NCBI GenBank assembly: GCA_030068145.1
Contig: JAPJBO010000538.1
Span: 90,553-154,552 of the forward strand
Source of the DNA: Diplonema papillatum
Taxonomy: Eukaryota > Euglenozoa > Diplonemea > Diplonemida > Diplonemidae
Direction of reading: 5' to 3'
Length of the DNA stretch: 64,000 nt
Part shown: positions 24,691 through 37,000 of the stretch, one piece after another
Layout of the letters: the number at the start of each line of letters is the position of its first letter
How positions within the stretch are numbered: position 1 is the stretch's first letter
Position numbers and translations under genes: made by a program
The notes under the pieces: model-generated
The model's database searches: none
Seen by the model: only the letters and a program-made list of their open reading frames with translations
What the model was told of the DNA's origin: nothing

Positions 24691-26039
24691 TTTATCTATT
24701 TCTTCGTGAATTTACCTGCCAAAGGGTTGTTTTCTTAGTTTTACTAGTGTGTTTGCTTGTATTTCCAGTATTTTTGCGTCTATATCTGGTGGTCCCGCTT
24801 GTATCTTAGTGTTTTTGTGTGTATTTTTAGTGTATTCTTAGTGGTCTGGCTGTAGTTTTAGTGTATTCTTAGTGGGTTTGGATGTATTCTTCGTGCTTTT
24901 GTACGTGTTTCCTGGGGGTCCTGAGGTCGGGCCTGGGCCTGGGGTGGTATTTGGACCTTCCTGGTGTTCGGCACATGTCCATGGGGGCTTCTCAGGGCTG
25001 CCAAGCCCCCAGCAATGATGAAACCTGCCAAAGCGCACCATCACGCGCCAGGACCGTCCGGCGGCGGGGGGGGGGTCTCTACCCCCCCCTCATGCCCATA
25101 TAGGTGCAACTACATGCCGGGAGTCACCGCAAGTTCACTGAAGAGGCCCGAACATATATGTCCAAAAGTTTCGAGCTGGCAGGTAGCACAAAATAACAAC
25201 CAAATGACAAAAATACGTAAAAATAGGTTTTCCGGACAGGTTCTACAGTGGGAGTCGTACCCCCTACCCCCCCCTCCGGCCCATTTCTTCCTAGCCCAAT
25301 GGCCACAGGAACCTTTTCACGTTCCAGCTGCCCCTTTTCTCTCTTTCTTCTCCCTTTTTCGATCAAAAGAATATCAAACGGGCTCCCCCTACCCCGTCAG
25401 GCTTTGCGTCCGTTCTAGTCCTGTCTACCTTCCTCACTTCTAGCTCCACAGATGCAGTATGTCACATTCGAAAGCAATGCATGTTTTCCGGTCCGTTTCT
25501 TTTTGAGCAGTATGGGAGTTCGTCATATTGCCAACTGCAGGCTGGGTTCGCGGTGTCCGCTGGCGGAGATTGTGGTGATTGTGACTAGGATGCTTTGGCC
25601 CACAACCTGTTCACACGAACGACTGGGATATCTTGGAGCCTGGACTATCTGATTCACTGTTTAAGATCATGGTGGCACGAACCATGATTTGTTCAACGGT
25701 ATCTGCGGACTGAGATGTCTGGAGCCTGTGGTATCTGCAGATATTGCACGTCTTCCTCAACGGTAACTACAGACTGAGATCTCTGGAGCCTGTGGTATCT
25801 GCAAATAGAGATTGCAGCGAATGCGACCGAGAGATCTTCCCCGACACACGAAATGATGAACTCTCGTTCCCCTCGGCTGAACCCGCGCCCGTTGTCCTTG
25901 CACACACGTCTTCAGACGCAGGTTCAGCGAACCCATTCCGGCCGTCGAGAGTACGCTGCAACTGCGGCGCTGCAGCTGTTGTTGCAACGAAGTAAACACC
26001 TTTCGCCGCCCCCCACGAACAAACCACCGACAAATTTTT

Positions 26040-26165
26040 GTTGAACGCTTACGCCCGCCACTGAACCCAGATTCACCTGTATTTCGTGTGGGCTACAGCA
26101 CATTTACCTCCTTTGATCTTTTGCAGCGGGCACCCTCCTCAAGTATTTCCTACAAAGCAGGACCG
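26040..26165 (-). repeat. dispersed repeat R2, inverted copy
   Basis: Complement of the R2 blocks GAAATACTTGAGGAGG, AAAGGAGGTAAATGTGCTGT and GTGGCGGGCGTAAGCGTTCA. Confidence 0.8.
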
Positions 26166-26497
26166 AGACTGAGGTGATTATACAAGAAAAAAAGCCACTC
26201 AGTCATCGACGGTCATCAAATCCAAAACGCAGGGAGGGGAAGGGGTGGCAAAAAAAGGACCCCCCTTTCTTTTGCCGACAACCAAACACACACACACACA
26301 CACACACACACCCTCTCTCTCTTCCGCACCCACAGAAAACTTTAAAACCCCGGAGTTTCAAGCGAACTTTCACTCTAGAAAAGCGAAGGCAGATATCTCA
26401 ACACTCCCCCCAGGCAAGATTCTGCCCAAGCCCTCAGCCCCCCCTAAAGAGGTGGGTAGTCACTGACCACCCAAAACCCGGCTGTACGCTCCCTCCC

Positions 26498-26520
26498 CCC
26501 CTTCGTTCCCATTTTCCAGG
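26498..26520 (+). promoter_or_regulatory. candidate splice acceptor abutting the giant gene ATG
   Basis: CCCCCTTCGTTCCCATTTTCCAG then G and ATG. A pyrimidine tract plus AG one base before the start codon, unlike the A/C-rich cis-acceptors of this window. It could be a spliced-leader acceptor or the end of a 5' intron. Confidence 0.4.
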
Positions 26521-28036
26521 ATGCAGCTATGTGTTGGGGTAGCGCGGGCGCTGGCCCTGGTGATCTGCGTTGGGTGCATCAGGGGAGCGCAGGCGGCGCT
26601 GGCGGCGACGACCGACCCCGCGAAGCTGTGGGCGGACGGGAAGGTGAATTGGGCGATCGATGCGGCGTCCGGGCTCGCGGCCGACGACCAAAGGGTCGCG
26701 GCCGCCCTCGCGCACTGGGAGACGCACACGTGCATTCGGTTCACGAAGTGCGCGGATGCCGCGTCTTGTGCGAAGCCGTTTTTGAAGTTTGCGAAGCACG
26801 CGAGCCTGTGCACGTCCCCTACCGGTATCGCGGCTACGCAGGTCAACGACATTCAACTCGCCGACGCCTGCGGAACGGGCGTGGTCCTGAACTTGGTGGG
26901 ACACAGCGTCGGCCTCATGAACGAACAGCAGCGGCACGATCGCGACAACTTCGTCATCATCGAGACCGCGAACATCAACGCGAAGGACGTCGGTGAGTTC
27001 CAAGTCGCGGGAGACGAGGCGAGGGATCTCGGCCCGTACGACTACGGCAGCATCATGCAAGACGGCCACCTCGCCTACGCTTCAGGGCTCACCGCTTCCA
27101 TCCACGCCCCGGGGTGGCACGAGATCGGCCAGCGGTCCGAGCTCAGCACCACCGACCACGACGCGATCGACTTCATGTACAACGGGTGCTCCGCAGTCCA
27201 CACCCAGCCGACGTGCATGCTTTCGCGGCCGGAAACGACCGAGACGATTCCTCACGGAAAGGCGTACCTGCTGTCGGTCAGCGCTCGGTACACCGCAGCA
27301 TTGACCGTGTCATACACAGCGACGACAGCACCCGCCGGGGGAATGATGTACAGCCAAGCGGAAGGCACGGATGTCGGGATGGTCGCGAAGACGGCGATCA
27401 CGTTCACCCCGACCGCCGCCGAGGACGGAAAGACGTTCACGATATCAGCTACGTTCACGGCGGCAGACGGGAAGGCGGCGACCTGCACAGCTTCGGTGAA
27501 GGTGCATTCGACGGCTGTTTGCTTCGGGAGACCTGCGGACGATCCCCTCGTCTGCGCTGGCAACGGAAAGTGCACCACCGACGTGACGCACCCGTGCACG
27601 TGCAACGCCGGGTTCGGCGGCGTCGAATGCGACGGAGACGCGACCTGCCCGGAGGACCACCAAGACAGCTTCGACCAGGGCACCGCAGCCCCGTGGGTTG
27701 CAACCACGGCCTCAACCGTAGTCTCCTCCATGGCCGCGGCGGGCGGCAGCTCTTTCCGCATTGGAGACGACACGACGCCGGGCGCCGCGTCGCTGGCCTT
27801 GGGCTCTACTTTGAAGCCGAAGCGGATCACGTTTTACATGGCCGTGTTGTCCGGGGACAGCGCCCCGGGCCTCCGGTTCAAGTCCGGCGCGACCGAGTGC
27901 TTCTGGTTCAACCACGGACCCCTCGGCTGGGCCCTCGGCATTTACGAAGCCGACGTGGAACCGACGCCGAAGGTGTTCGTGCACATCGACCTCCGGATCG
28001 ACTGGGCCACTCAAACGCTGCAGCTGTACTTGGACG
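26521..28036 (+). CDS. giant gene exon 1: signal peptide, astacin-like domain, EGF, lectin-like
   Basis: MQLCVGVARALALVICVGCI is a clear signal peptide. Astacin hallmarks WETHTCIRF, GHSVGLMNEQQRHDRDNFVI, YDYGSIMQDGHLAYA and TDHDAIDFMYNGC are in order. Catalytic Glu and zinc His 1 and 3 are replaced by Leu, Asn and Asn. Ends in phase 1 at QLYLDG before the donor GTGTGCCCG; that choice fits the phase needed by exon 2. Confidence 0.88.
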
Positions 28037-31000
28037 GTGTGCCCGTCGTTTCAAAGCTCGTTTCTCGCAGACCTTTCTCTGTTCTTGTTGCGTTGTTTAG
28101 TGGTGGTTTGTCCTTCTGGCAGAGGGAACCGAGGCCTCTCGTCTCAGCATTCATACGGACGCACACAGTGCCTGCGAGAGAACAGACCCGCAACGTCGTA
28201 CTTCCTCTTTGTAGCCATCAGCTCAAGGTAGGTGGCTAGCCCCCAGTAAGCAACTCCAAAGTGCTTGATTTCCGTAGAGCTCTCAGACAGGTACACTTGC
28301 CTGCCGAAGGTGTCCTGCAGAACGGACTGTGTGCCATCGGGGCTGACGTACTGAATCATTGCTGTTCTCATGGCCCCGCGTGAGGCAGTTGAATCCCGGT
28401 TGAGGGGAGCGCCCGGTATTGTGCAGTGCGTGTCACATCTGCTGGGCGGCAATGGCAATGGGTTTCACACGGCACTCTTTTTGTTTTTGTTGCGTTAGTG
28501 GGGACCTGTTCACGCAAACGAGTACCACCCTACGCCAGCTTTTTGCTAGGTGACTCCGAAAGGGTCACTCTTGCGTCGTGAGTGCAACTCGTTTTGTTAA
28601 ACATCCATGAGAGGCAGTGTTCTGCTTGTACCGACCCAAGTCACGGATTACACTGTAAACTTGCCAGCCCACTTCCTTGTGCCCAGATTCTGACCCATCG
28701 TAACAAAGAACCCCACCCCTGAAGGAGAGGCAGGGGTGTTGTCCAGGGCGCAAAACCCTTCTCGGGAAACTCTGGGCCAAGTCCGAGAGTCATAATACTG
28801 TATTCTGACTCCGAGGAGGGGAACCCAGCTATTGATAGCCAACCGGAGACTGCAATGCACCGGACCTTTGCACCTCTAAAACAAACGCTACAAACACTAC
28901 AGGCATCCACGAGATGGTGGACTCGAAGTTCAGTGGAGCGTGCACCAACGGCATAGACAGCGTCAGCGCCGAGGGCCAAGGCTGGCTGGATGAGTTCCAC
29001 ATTTGGTGCACTAGCTTCATTCTGATGCGAGGCAGCGTGGCGGAGCACCTGACGCAGTCTGATTTGGTGAAAGGCGGCGTGACCGTCACGCTCGAGTTGG
29101 TTGGCGGCAACCAAAACTGGAAGAACGACCCGGCGACGATCTCCGGCGTGCTCGGCGGCATGACCGCCGACCTGTCGCACCCGAACGGGTGGAACTCCGA
29201 GAAGCCGAACATGGTGACCACTGCGCTGATGAAGATAGAGTCGCCTACGATCATGACGATGGGGCCGTTCAAAGCGAACCCCGCCTTCTTCACCGACGCC
29301 CACGAAATCGTGACTTCGCTGCTCACCGGGGCGATGTTCGAGTCCGGGCACGTTCCCCTCTACCACAAGGACGACGTCCAGTTCAAAATCTTCGGGTACT
29401 GCCAGAAGGACCACTATTTGGCCTTCGACGTCGCGGGGGAGATCACGTCGACGGGCTACGAGCAGTCAGCGGAGCAGAGCTTCCAAGGCGGGATGTCGCT
29501 CAAAATGCTCATGCTGGGAGCCGGGTACAAGATTCACGTGGAAGGCGTCCACGCGGAGGCGCTCAGCTGGTACGGGTACATAACGACCGCGGAGGCCCAA
29601 CTCGCCGTCATCGTCAGCTTCGACCGCCGGGCGACGAATTCCATCCGGCTGCTGCTGGGGTTCAAAAACGCGTTCGCCTACAACCTGAACGGCGCCATCC
29701 AGCCTATGGCCCCGAGCCCGCCGGACAGGTGGCACCGCTGGCAGGTCCGCTTCGATTGGAAGGCGATGACGATGAAGCTGATGAACGACGGGCTCGACCA
29801 AGGGGAGGTGGCCATCCCGGCTGGAGTGTCGGGCATCCACAACCTGCAGGTTGTCCAGCTGGGCGGCACAGGCGGGTACGTGGACAGTATCTACCTCTCG
29901 TGCTCGTACCGGGACCCCACGTTCGAAGTGGTTCCGGCGTGTCCGAAGGTGCCGAACGGAGACGCGCTGACCCTCAACTTCATCGCCGGCACCGACACCT
30001 TCGGCGCCGCCGACGCCGCCGCCATCATCCCCGCGGGGGGCGACTGCTTCAACGCAGACACGGAGTGTGTCGCCGTCGGCGGCTGCTCTGCGACCAAGGG
30101 CGTCTTTTCGGTGTGTTCTTTTTTTGTATAAGCACCTGCTTTGTAGGAAATGCTTGAGGAGACTGCCAGTTGCGATGGATCAAAGGAGGTAAATGTGCTG
30201 TAGCCCACACGAAACACAGGTAAATCTGGGTTTAGTGGCGGGCCTAAGCGTTCAACAAAAAAACTTAGCCACCTTGCGCGGTGTCACGGGATGTTTGGCA
30301 GCCGCAAGTACTCGACCTTGACGACGCAATGACAGGTGACGACGTCATAAAGTAACCTTAAGCGGCGACACAGTGCATGCTCATCCATGTGGTTGCCGAT
30401 GGCTCCCCACTTTCGCGACGTGCCTCGTGTGGGGCAGGTGGGCCTGTGACCCACCTGGACAACTCTAGAGTCCGACATGTTTGTCCTTTACGGGATATAT
30501 GTCGGCTTCCTACTCGTGGGGAACCCCCACTTGAACCATAGGACACACCACTATACCAGCTTCGGCTGGCACCATTTGCGCACTTAACCATGGTTAAGAA
30601 GACGACTGAAAGCACAGACACAAAGATAGCTAAAAGCATTTGCAAAATAACACGAAAAGCCTCCAGGCAAAAACCCGTTTTAACATTTCTTCTTGTTGTA
30701 TGAGCCCTGCTTGTAGGAAATACTTGAGGCTGCCAGTTGAAATCTCAAATATCAGCATAGTGTGGTACTCATCGGCATGCCGATGACTCCCACTATCGCA
30801 ACAATATTCCAAATCTCAAAGGGATAAGTGTGCTGTAGCCCACGAAACACATGTAGATCTGGGTTTTGTGCCGGGTGCAAGCGTTCAACGAAAACCTGGT
30901 ATACTTGGTGTCGATCAACAGTCCCGGACATGGCTGGCCATCACTTTCATCTGAAAGTGTACACCAAAAAAACAACCCAGCCGTTACCTGCTCTGAAAGA

Positions 31001-34000
31001 ACCCATTCGACCAAGGTCACCCGGAGTGTCACAATCCCGGAATCTCAGGCGAATTCCGTGTGTAGTTGCACGGGTTCTCCTAGCCTCCGTTGAAATACAC
31101 CGGGTGATCCCTCTTCCGCCAGCTTCCCACAGCTTTCTTTGTACATTAGTACTGCGGGGAACGTTTCCGGAACAACGGTTACGCATGAAGAAGAAGAGAG
31201 AAGAAAAAAAGAAAATGGAAAAGAAAAGAAAAAGGCCGCACCTGGTCCAGGAACGTGACGGTCAACCACAGCTTGCAAAGCTTGAGTCGGAGGCAGCTCA
31301 GTGCCACAACCCCGTCCGCTCTGCCCTGTGGCTAACCGTCTCGACGAGCTTGTGTTCAGCGCGAGCGCCAAGCCCCAAGTCTGCCCTGTGGCTAACCGTC
31401 TCGACGAGCTTGTGATCAGCGCGAGCGCCAAGCCCCAAGGTGCGCCACGCCTTGATGCTTTAGTTCGGGAAATCGGTAGCCACTTGACCCGTAGGCCCGT
31501 GGCCCTGCAGTACCGCCGAACACGTGAAGCTTGGCTCCCGTGTAGCAGGCTTTCCCTGGTACCTAACGTGGGGGGGAAAACCGGTTACGCATGAAAAAAC
31601 AAAACGAAGCTTACCCTTCCCAGAGCAGTTTGCACCCTGCACACACGAAAGAACAAGAACCTCTCTTGTTTGCTCTTTGCCTATCATATTCCACCTTTGG
31701 TCAGCGTGTGATGCGAGTGAGTAGTACCTAGTACAAACAATGCTGCTTCGGTTCAACAGCGCTTTCTTCATTTTGTGCACACGACCACAGCCCGCTGCGG
31801 ACAAGACAGAGTGGATCGTCGGGGTGATGGACAAGCTGCTGCCGAACACGGAGTACCAGGTGTGCTACATGCCGATGTCCTTCGGGATGTACATGGGGCT
31901 GGGCACGATGAAGACGTGCGACTCGAACGTGCCGGCGACCGACGCGCCGGCGGCCGCCGTGACGACCGCGCCGGTGGCGGCGGCAACAACCGGCGCGCCG
32001 GCGGCGACAACCGACGCGCCGGCGGCCGCAACAACCGGCGCACCCGCGGCGGCAACGACGTCAGCGCCGGGGACGCCGCCGACGACGACGGTGCCGGCTA
32101 CGGGGGTGCCCGCGGTGCCGGCTACGGGCGCGCCGGCAGTGCCGCCGGCAACGACGGACGAGTGTGTCGCGAAGCCGTGCAGCGACGGGCAGACGTGCGC
32201 GGACCCCGACACGAAGGTCTCCGGCGACTTCTCGTGCTCGTGCGCGAACGGGGTCAAGACGACGGGGGGCGCCGCGACGTGCGAAGTCGACGAGTGCGCG
32301 GCGGCGCCGTGCGGGGCCGGGCAGACGTGCGCGGATCCGAACAAGGCGTCGAACGTCCTGCACGACTTCACGTGCACGTGCGACGCCGACGCGACGATCG
32401 TCGCGATCGACGGGCCGGCCACCTGCGAAAGAAACGAGTGCGACAAGCTTCCCTGCGGCACGGGCGGCGACCAAACGTGCGCAGATCCCAACCAGGCGCC
32501 CACGTCGACCGGCGACTACATTTGCACGTGCACGAACGGGGTTGCGACGACTGGAGGACCTGCTACCTGCACGTCCAACGAATGCGAGCCGAGCCCCTGC
32601 GGCGATGACCAGACGTGCAACGACCCCAACCCGGCGGCGAACGCCCTCCACGACTTCGTGTGCACGTGCAAGGCAGACGCTTCGATAACGAAGACGGACG
32701 GGTCGGCAACCTGCTCGAAGGACGAGTGCGCTGCGAACCCGTGCGGCGACGGTCAGACGTGCAGCGACCCCAAACCGGAGCCGCAATCCACCGGGGACTA
32801 CGTGTGCTCGTGCCCGAACGGTGTGAAGACAACGGGGGGTGCCGCAACGTGCGAGAAGGATGAGTGCGCCGGGGACCCGTGCGAGTCGACGTCGCAGACG
32901 TGCGAGGATCCGAACAAAGCCGCCGACTCCCTGCACGACTTCACGTGCGCGTGCAATGCGAACCCGTCGATCAAAGCGACCGACGGGCCGGCCACCTGCA
33001 CGAAGGACGAGTGCTCCGCAGACCCTTGCGGCGCCGCAGGGTCCGGGCAGACGTGCACCGATCCAAGCCCGCTGCCGACGTCGACAGGCGACTTCGTCTG
33101 CGCGTGCGCCAACGGCGTGAAGGCGACGGGAGGGCCGGCAATTTGCTCTTCGGACGAGTGCAGCGCGAATCCCTGCGGGGCTGGCCAGACGTGCTTGGAC
33201 CCGAACACCGCGGCAGATTCGGTGCACGATTTCGTGTGCACGTGCGGGTCGGATGCGAGCATCAAAGCCACCGACGGGCCGGCTACGTGCAACAAGGACG
33301 AGTGCGTCCCGACGAGCCCGTGCGCGGATGGTCAGACGTGCAGCGACCCGAACCAGTCGCCCACGTCGACGGCGGACTACAAGTGCAAGTGCGCAAACGG
33401 CGTCGAATCCACCGGCGGCCCCGCCGTCTGCGACGAGGACGAGTGCGAGGCGAAGCCGTGCGGCGACGGGCAGAAGTGCAACGACCCCAGCAAGTCGAGT
33501 ACGAGCCTGCACGACTTCACGTGCACCTGCGACAACGACGCGACCCTGAAGCGGGTCGACGGCCCCGCCACCTGCGCGCGCGACGAGTGCACCGGCTCGC
33601 CCTGCGGCCCCAGCCAGGTGTGCGCCGACCCGAACCCATCACCATCAAGCACCGGCGACTACACCTGCACCTGCAGCAACGGAGTGTCGGTGACAGGAGG
33701 TGCCGCGATGTGCGAGTCCGACGAGTGCGACGTCAAGCCTTGCGGCTCCGGGCAGACGTGCAAAGACCCGGACACGGGGGCCGGGTCTCTGCACGACTAC
33801 ACGTGCACGTGCGGCAGCGACGCTTCGATAACTGCTGTCGACGGGCCCGCCACCTGCGACAAGGACGAGTGCGTCAGCAACCCTTGCAGCGCGGGGCAGA
33901 CGTGCCGAGACCCGAACCAATCACCGACTGCAACGAACGACTACGTCTGCACGTGCGTCAACGGCGTCACCGCCACCGGGGGTGCCGCCACCTGCGAGGA

Positions 34001-37000
34001 GGACGAGTGTGCGACGACGCCTTGCGGCACCGGGCAGACGTGCAACGACCCGAACCTCGCCTCGAACAGCCTGCACGACCACACGTGCACGTGCACTTCC
34101 GACCAGTCCATCGTAGCCATCGACGGGCCGGCGACTTGCGCAAAGGACGAGTGCACCGCAACGCCTTGCGGCGCCGGGCAGACGTGTCAAGACCCGAATC
34201 CTTCGCCGAAGTCAACGGGGGACTACACGTGCGCGTGCGCCAACGGCGTGAAGGTGACTGGAGGGCCAGCCACGTGCGAAGCGGATGAGTGCGCGGCGGC
34301 GCCCTGCGGTGCGGGGCAAACGTGCCAGGACCCGAACAAAGGAGCGAACGCCATGCATGACTTCGTGTGCACGTGCGCATCCGACGCTTCGTTGAAGAAG
34401 ACCAACGGGCCGGCCACCTGCGAGAAGAACGAGTGCGACGCCAGCTTGTGCGCCGCTGACCAAACGTGCACGGATCCGACCCCGTCCCCAAGCAGCACGA
34501 ACGACTACGTGTGCACGTGCGCGAACGGCGTGAAATCCATCGCCGGGCCGACCGACTGCGTCCTCGACGAGTGCGCCGCCGGCAACGTGTGCGGGGCGGA
34601 CCAAACGTGCAAGGACGCGAACACCGCAGCGGATTCGCTGCACGACTTCGTGTGCACTTGCACGGTTGACCCGACGATCACCCGCATCGACGGGCCGGCG
34701 GTGTGCACCAATGACGAGTGCAGCGTCCCGTCTTGCGGGTCGCAAACGTGCAGCGACCCCAACCCGTCGCGGAATTCGCTGTACGACTTCACCTGCACGT
34801 GTCCGACCGACCCGACGAAGGTTGGCACCGGCAAGGCGGCGGTGTGTACGGCTGGGCCGAAGGACGAGTGCACGGCGAACCCGTGCGGCGCCGGGCAGGT
34901 CTGCGTCGACCCGGACCAGTCCGACGCGGCGGTGAACGACTTCGTCTGCACGTGCACGGCCGGCCACGGCGGCGCGGTGGGCGCCGCGGCCGTCTGCGCC
35001 CTCGACGAGTGCGACGCGCAGCCCTGCGGCCCCGCGCAGGACTGCACGGACGCGGTCAAGGACGTGACGGCGGTGAACGACTACGTGTGCCTGTGCCGTG
35101 CTCCCAAAATCGGGCAGGCCACCGGCGCGTCGGCGACGTGCTCGTTCGACGAGTGCGACGGCGCGCCTTGCGGCGCGGGGCAGACGTGCAGCGACCCTGT
35201 CAAGACGCTGGACAGCTTGCACGACTACACCTGCACCTGCACCAACGGCGGCGCCTCCGCCACCAACTCGCCGGCGTCGTGCGCGTTGAACGAGTGCGAC
35301 GCGACGCCGTGCCCCGCCGACCAGACCTGCACGGACCCGAACCCAGTGCCGACGTCGCAGCACGACTTCGTGTGTGCCTGCAAGTCCGACGCGAGTCTCA
35401 AACAGTACGACGGCCCCGCGGTGTGCACTCTCAACGAGTGCGACAGCCAGCCGTGCGGCGCCGGGCAGACGTGCAGCGACCCGACCCCGCAGCCCAACAA
35501 GCTGACCGACTACACGTGCACCTGCCAGAACGGCGTCAGTGCGACCGGAACTTCCGCGACGTGCGAGGAGGACGAGTGCGCCGCGGGCAACCCCTGCGGG
35601 GCCGGGCAGCTGTGCAACGACCCGAACAAGGCGAGCAGCAGCCACCACGACTTCGTCTGCACGTGCCAGGTCGACGCCAGGGTTTTCAGAGTCGACGGGC
35701 CGGCGACTTGCTCGAAGGACGAGTGCTTGGCGACGCCTTGTGCAGCGGGGCAAACGTGCCGCGACCCGGATGACTCTGTGTTCAGCCTCCGAGACTTCAC
35801 CTGCACGTGCGCGAACGGTGTCGTCGGCATCGGGACGGCGGCGCTTTGCGAAGTCGACGAGTGCGCGAGCAATCCTTGCGGCGCCGGGCAGACGTGCGCG
35901 GATCCGAACAAAGCGAAAACGAGCCAGCACGACTTCGTTTGCACGTGCATGGTGGACGCCGCGCTGCAGCGTGTGGATGGCCCTGCCCGTTGCGAGAAGG
36001 ACGAGTGTGCGGTGGTCCCTTGCGGCGACCAGCAGCAATGCTTGGACCCCGTTCCGACCCCGACGAGCCTCCACGACTTCACCTGCACCTGCAATAACGG
36101 CGTGTCTGCAGTTGGGACGTCCGCTACGTGCGAAGTCGACGAGTGCGCGGCTAAGCCGTGCGGAGACCGGCAGACCTGCAACGACCCGAACAAAGCGAAG
36201 ACTAGCCAGCACGACTTCGTCTGCGCCTGCGCCGGCGCCCCGCAGCTCTCGAGCATCGACGGACCCGCCACCTGCGATAAAAATGAGTGTGACGCCGATC
36301 CGTGTGACGCAGGGCAGGTGTGCACACCTCCCTCCCGTGAGTCCTCGTAGTGGTTATAACCCTGTTTACGGAGTCTTATACTCCATTTTCCACTTTTGAA
36401 TTTCTTTTCTACTACGGGCGGAGGGGTATGGGGGTTGACGAGGGAACAACAGTGCCTTCGGGAGAAACTATGGATGATCAAAATCAAGAGTTTTACGACG
36501 CCAACGTGGGGACCCTGGGGCTCCTTCCCCCCCGGAAAGGTTTCGCTGCACACTAGCAAACATTGATCCTTTTTGACGTGTCTGCGCCCTAGAGGCTCAC
36601 TCTGGAGGCGCAGTGTCCGAACTCCAGCTCCGTTTTGGCCTTTTTCAAAAGGTGTTTTCCGAAGACTTGGTACCAGGGAAAGCCTGCTACACGGGAGCCA
36701 AGCTTCACGTGTTCGGCGGTACTGCAGAGCCACGGGCCTACGGGTCAAGTGGCTACCGATTTCCCAAACTAAAGCATCAAGGCGTGGCGCACCTTGGGGC
36801 TTGGCGCTTGCGCTGAGCGGACGGGGTTGTGGCACTGTGCTGCCTCCGACTCAAGCTTGCAAGCTGTGGTTGACCATCACGTTCCTGGACCAGGAGCGGC
36901 CTTCTTCTTCTTTCCGAAGACTTGGTGCCAGTATCAAGCGCCCAAGCATGCATGAGAGTTACTGCTTTCACGTTGTTACACAAACCTGCCCTCCAGAGCC

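Larger units (their letters stand above)
23394..25265. mobile_element. putative inverted-repeat element E2
   Basis: The left end (GGGGGTACGACTCCC, then TGTCCGGAAAACCTATT, 23394-23438) is repeated inverted at 25222-25265. Subterminal arrays of a 21-bp unit (GGAAACACTAAAAATACACG) at 23735-23890 have inverted counterparts at 24730-24915. About 1.9 kb, abutting E1. The interior has minus-strand frames, one Cys-rich. Confidence 0.5.
20954..26520. other. 5.6-kb spacer between helicase and giant gene
   Basis: No exon recognised. Holds two diverged copies of the helicase tail region (around 20990-21060 and 21080-21170), an R5 copy (21771), a poly-C tract, two adjacent inverted-repeat elements (22106-23398 and 23394-25265), an inverted R2 copy (26040-26165) and a CA tract. 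The CCGGAG motif (26333-26385) precedes the next gene. Confidence 0.6.
30111..31790 (+). other. giant gene intron 2
   Basis: 1680 bases. R2 starts 12 bases behind the donor; then a block shared with 63311-63381 (CCTTGCGCGGTGTCACGGGA), a second R2, the CCGGAG motif (31012-31060) and R7 (31232-31568). Acceptor CGACCACAG. Confidence 0.8.

Noticed and set aside
31740..31790. ATG at 31740 as the start of a separate EGF gene
   Set aside because: The stretch before CGACCACAG is AT-rich and intron-like; the join to exon 2 in phase and the single transmembrane exon downstream fit one gene.
31865..36212. Long minus-strand frames opposite the EGF exon
   Set aside because: Shadows of a GC-rich, codon-biased repeat array. 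The + frame has the six-Cys EGF pattern; the minus frames have none.
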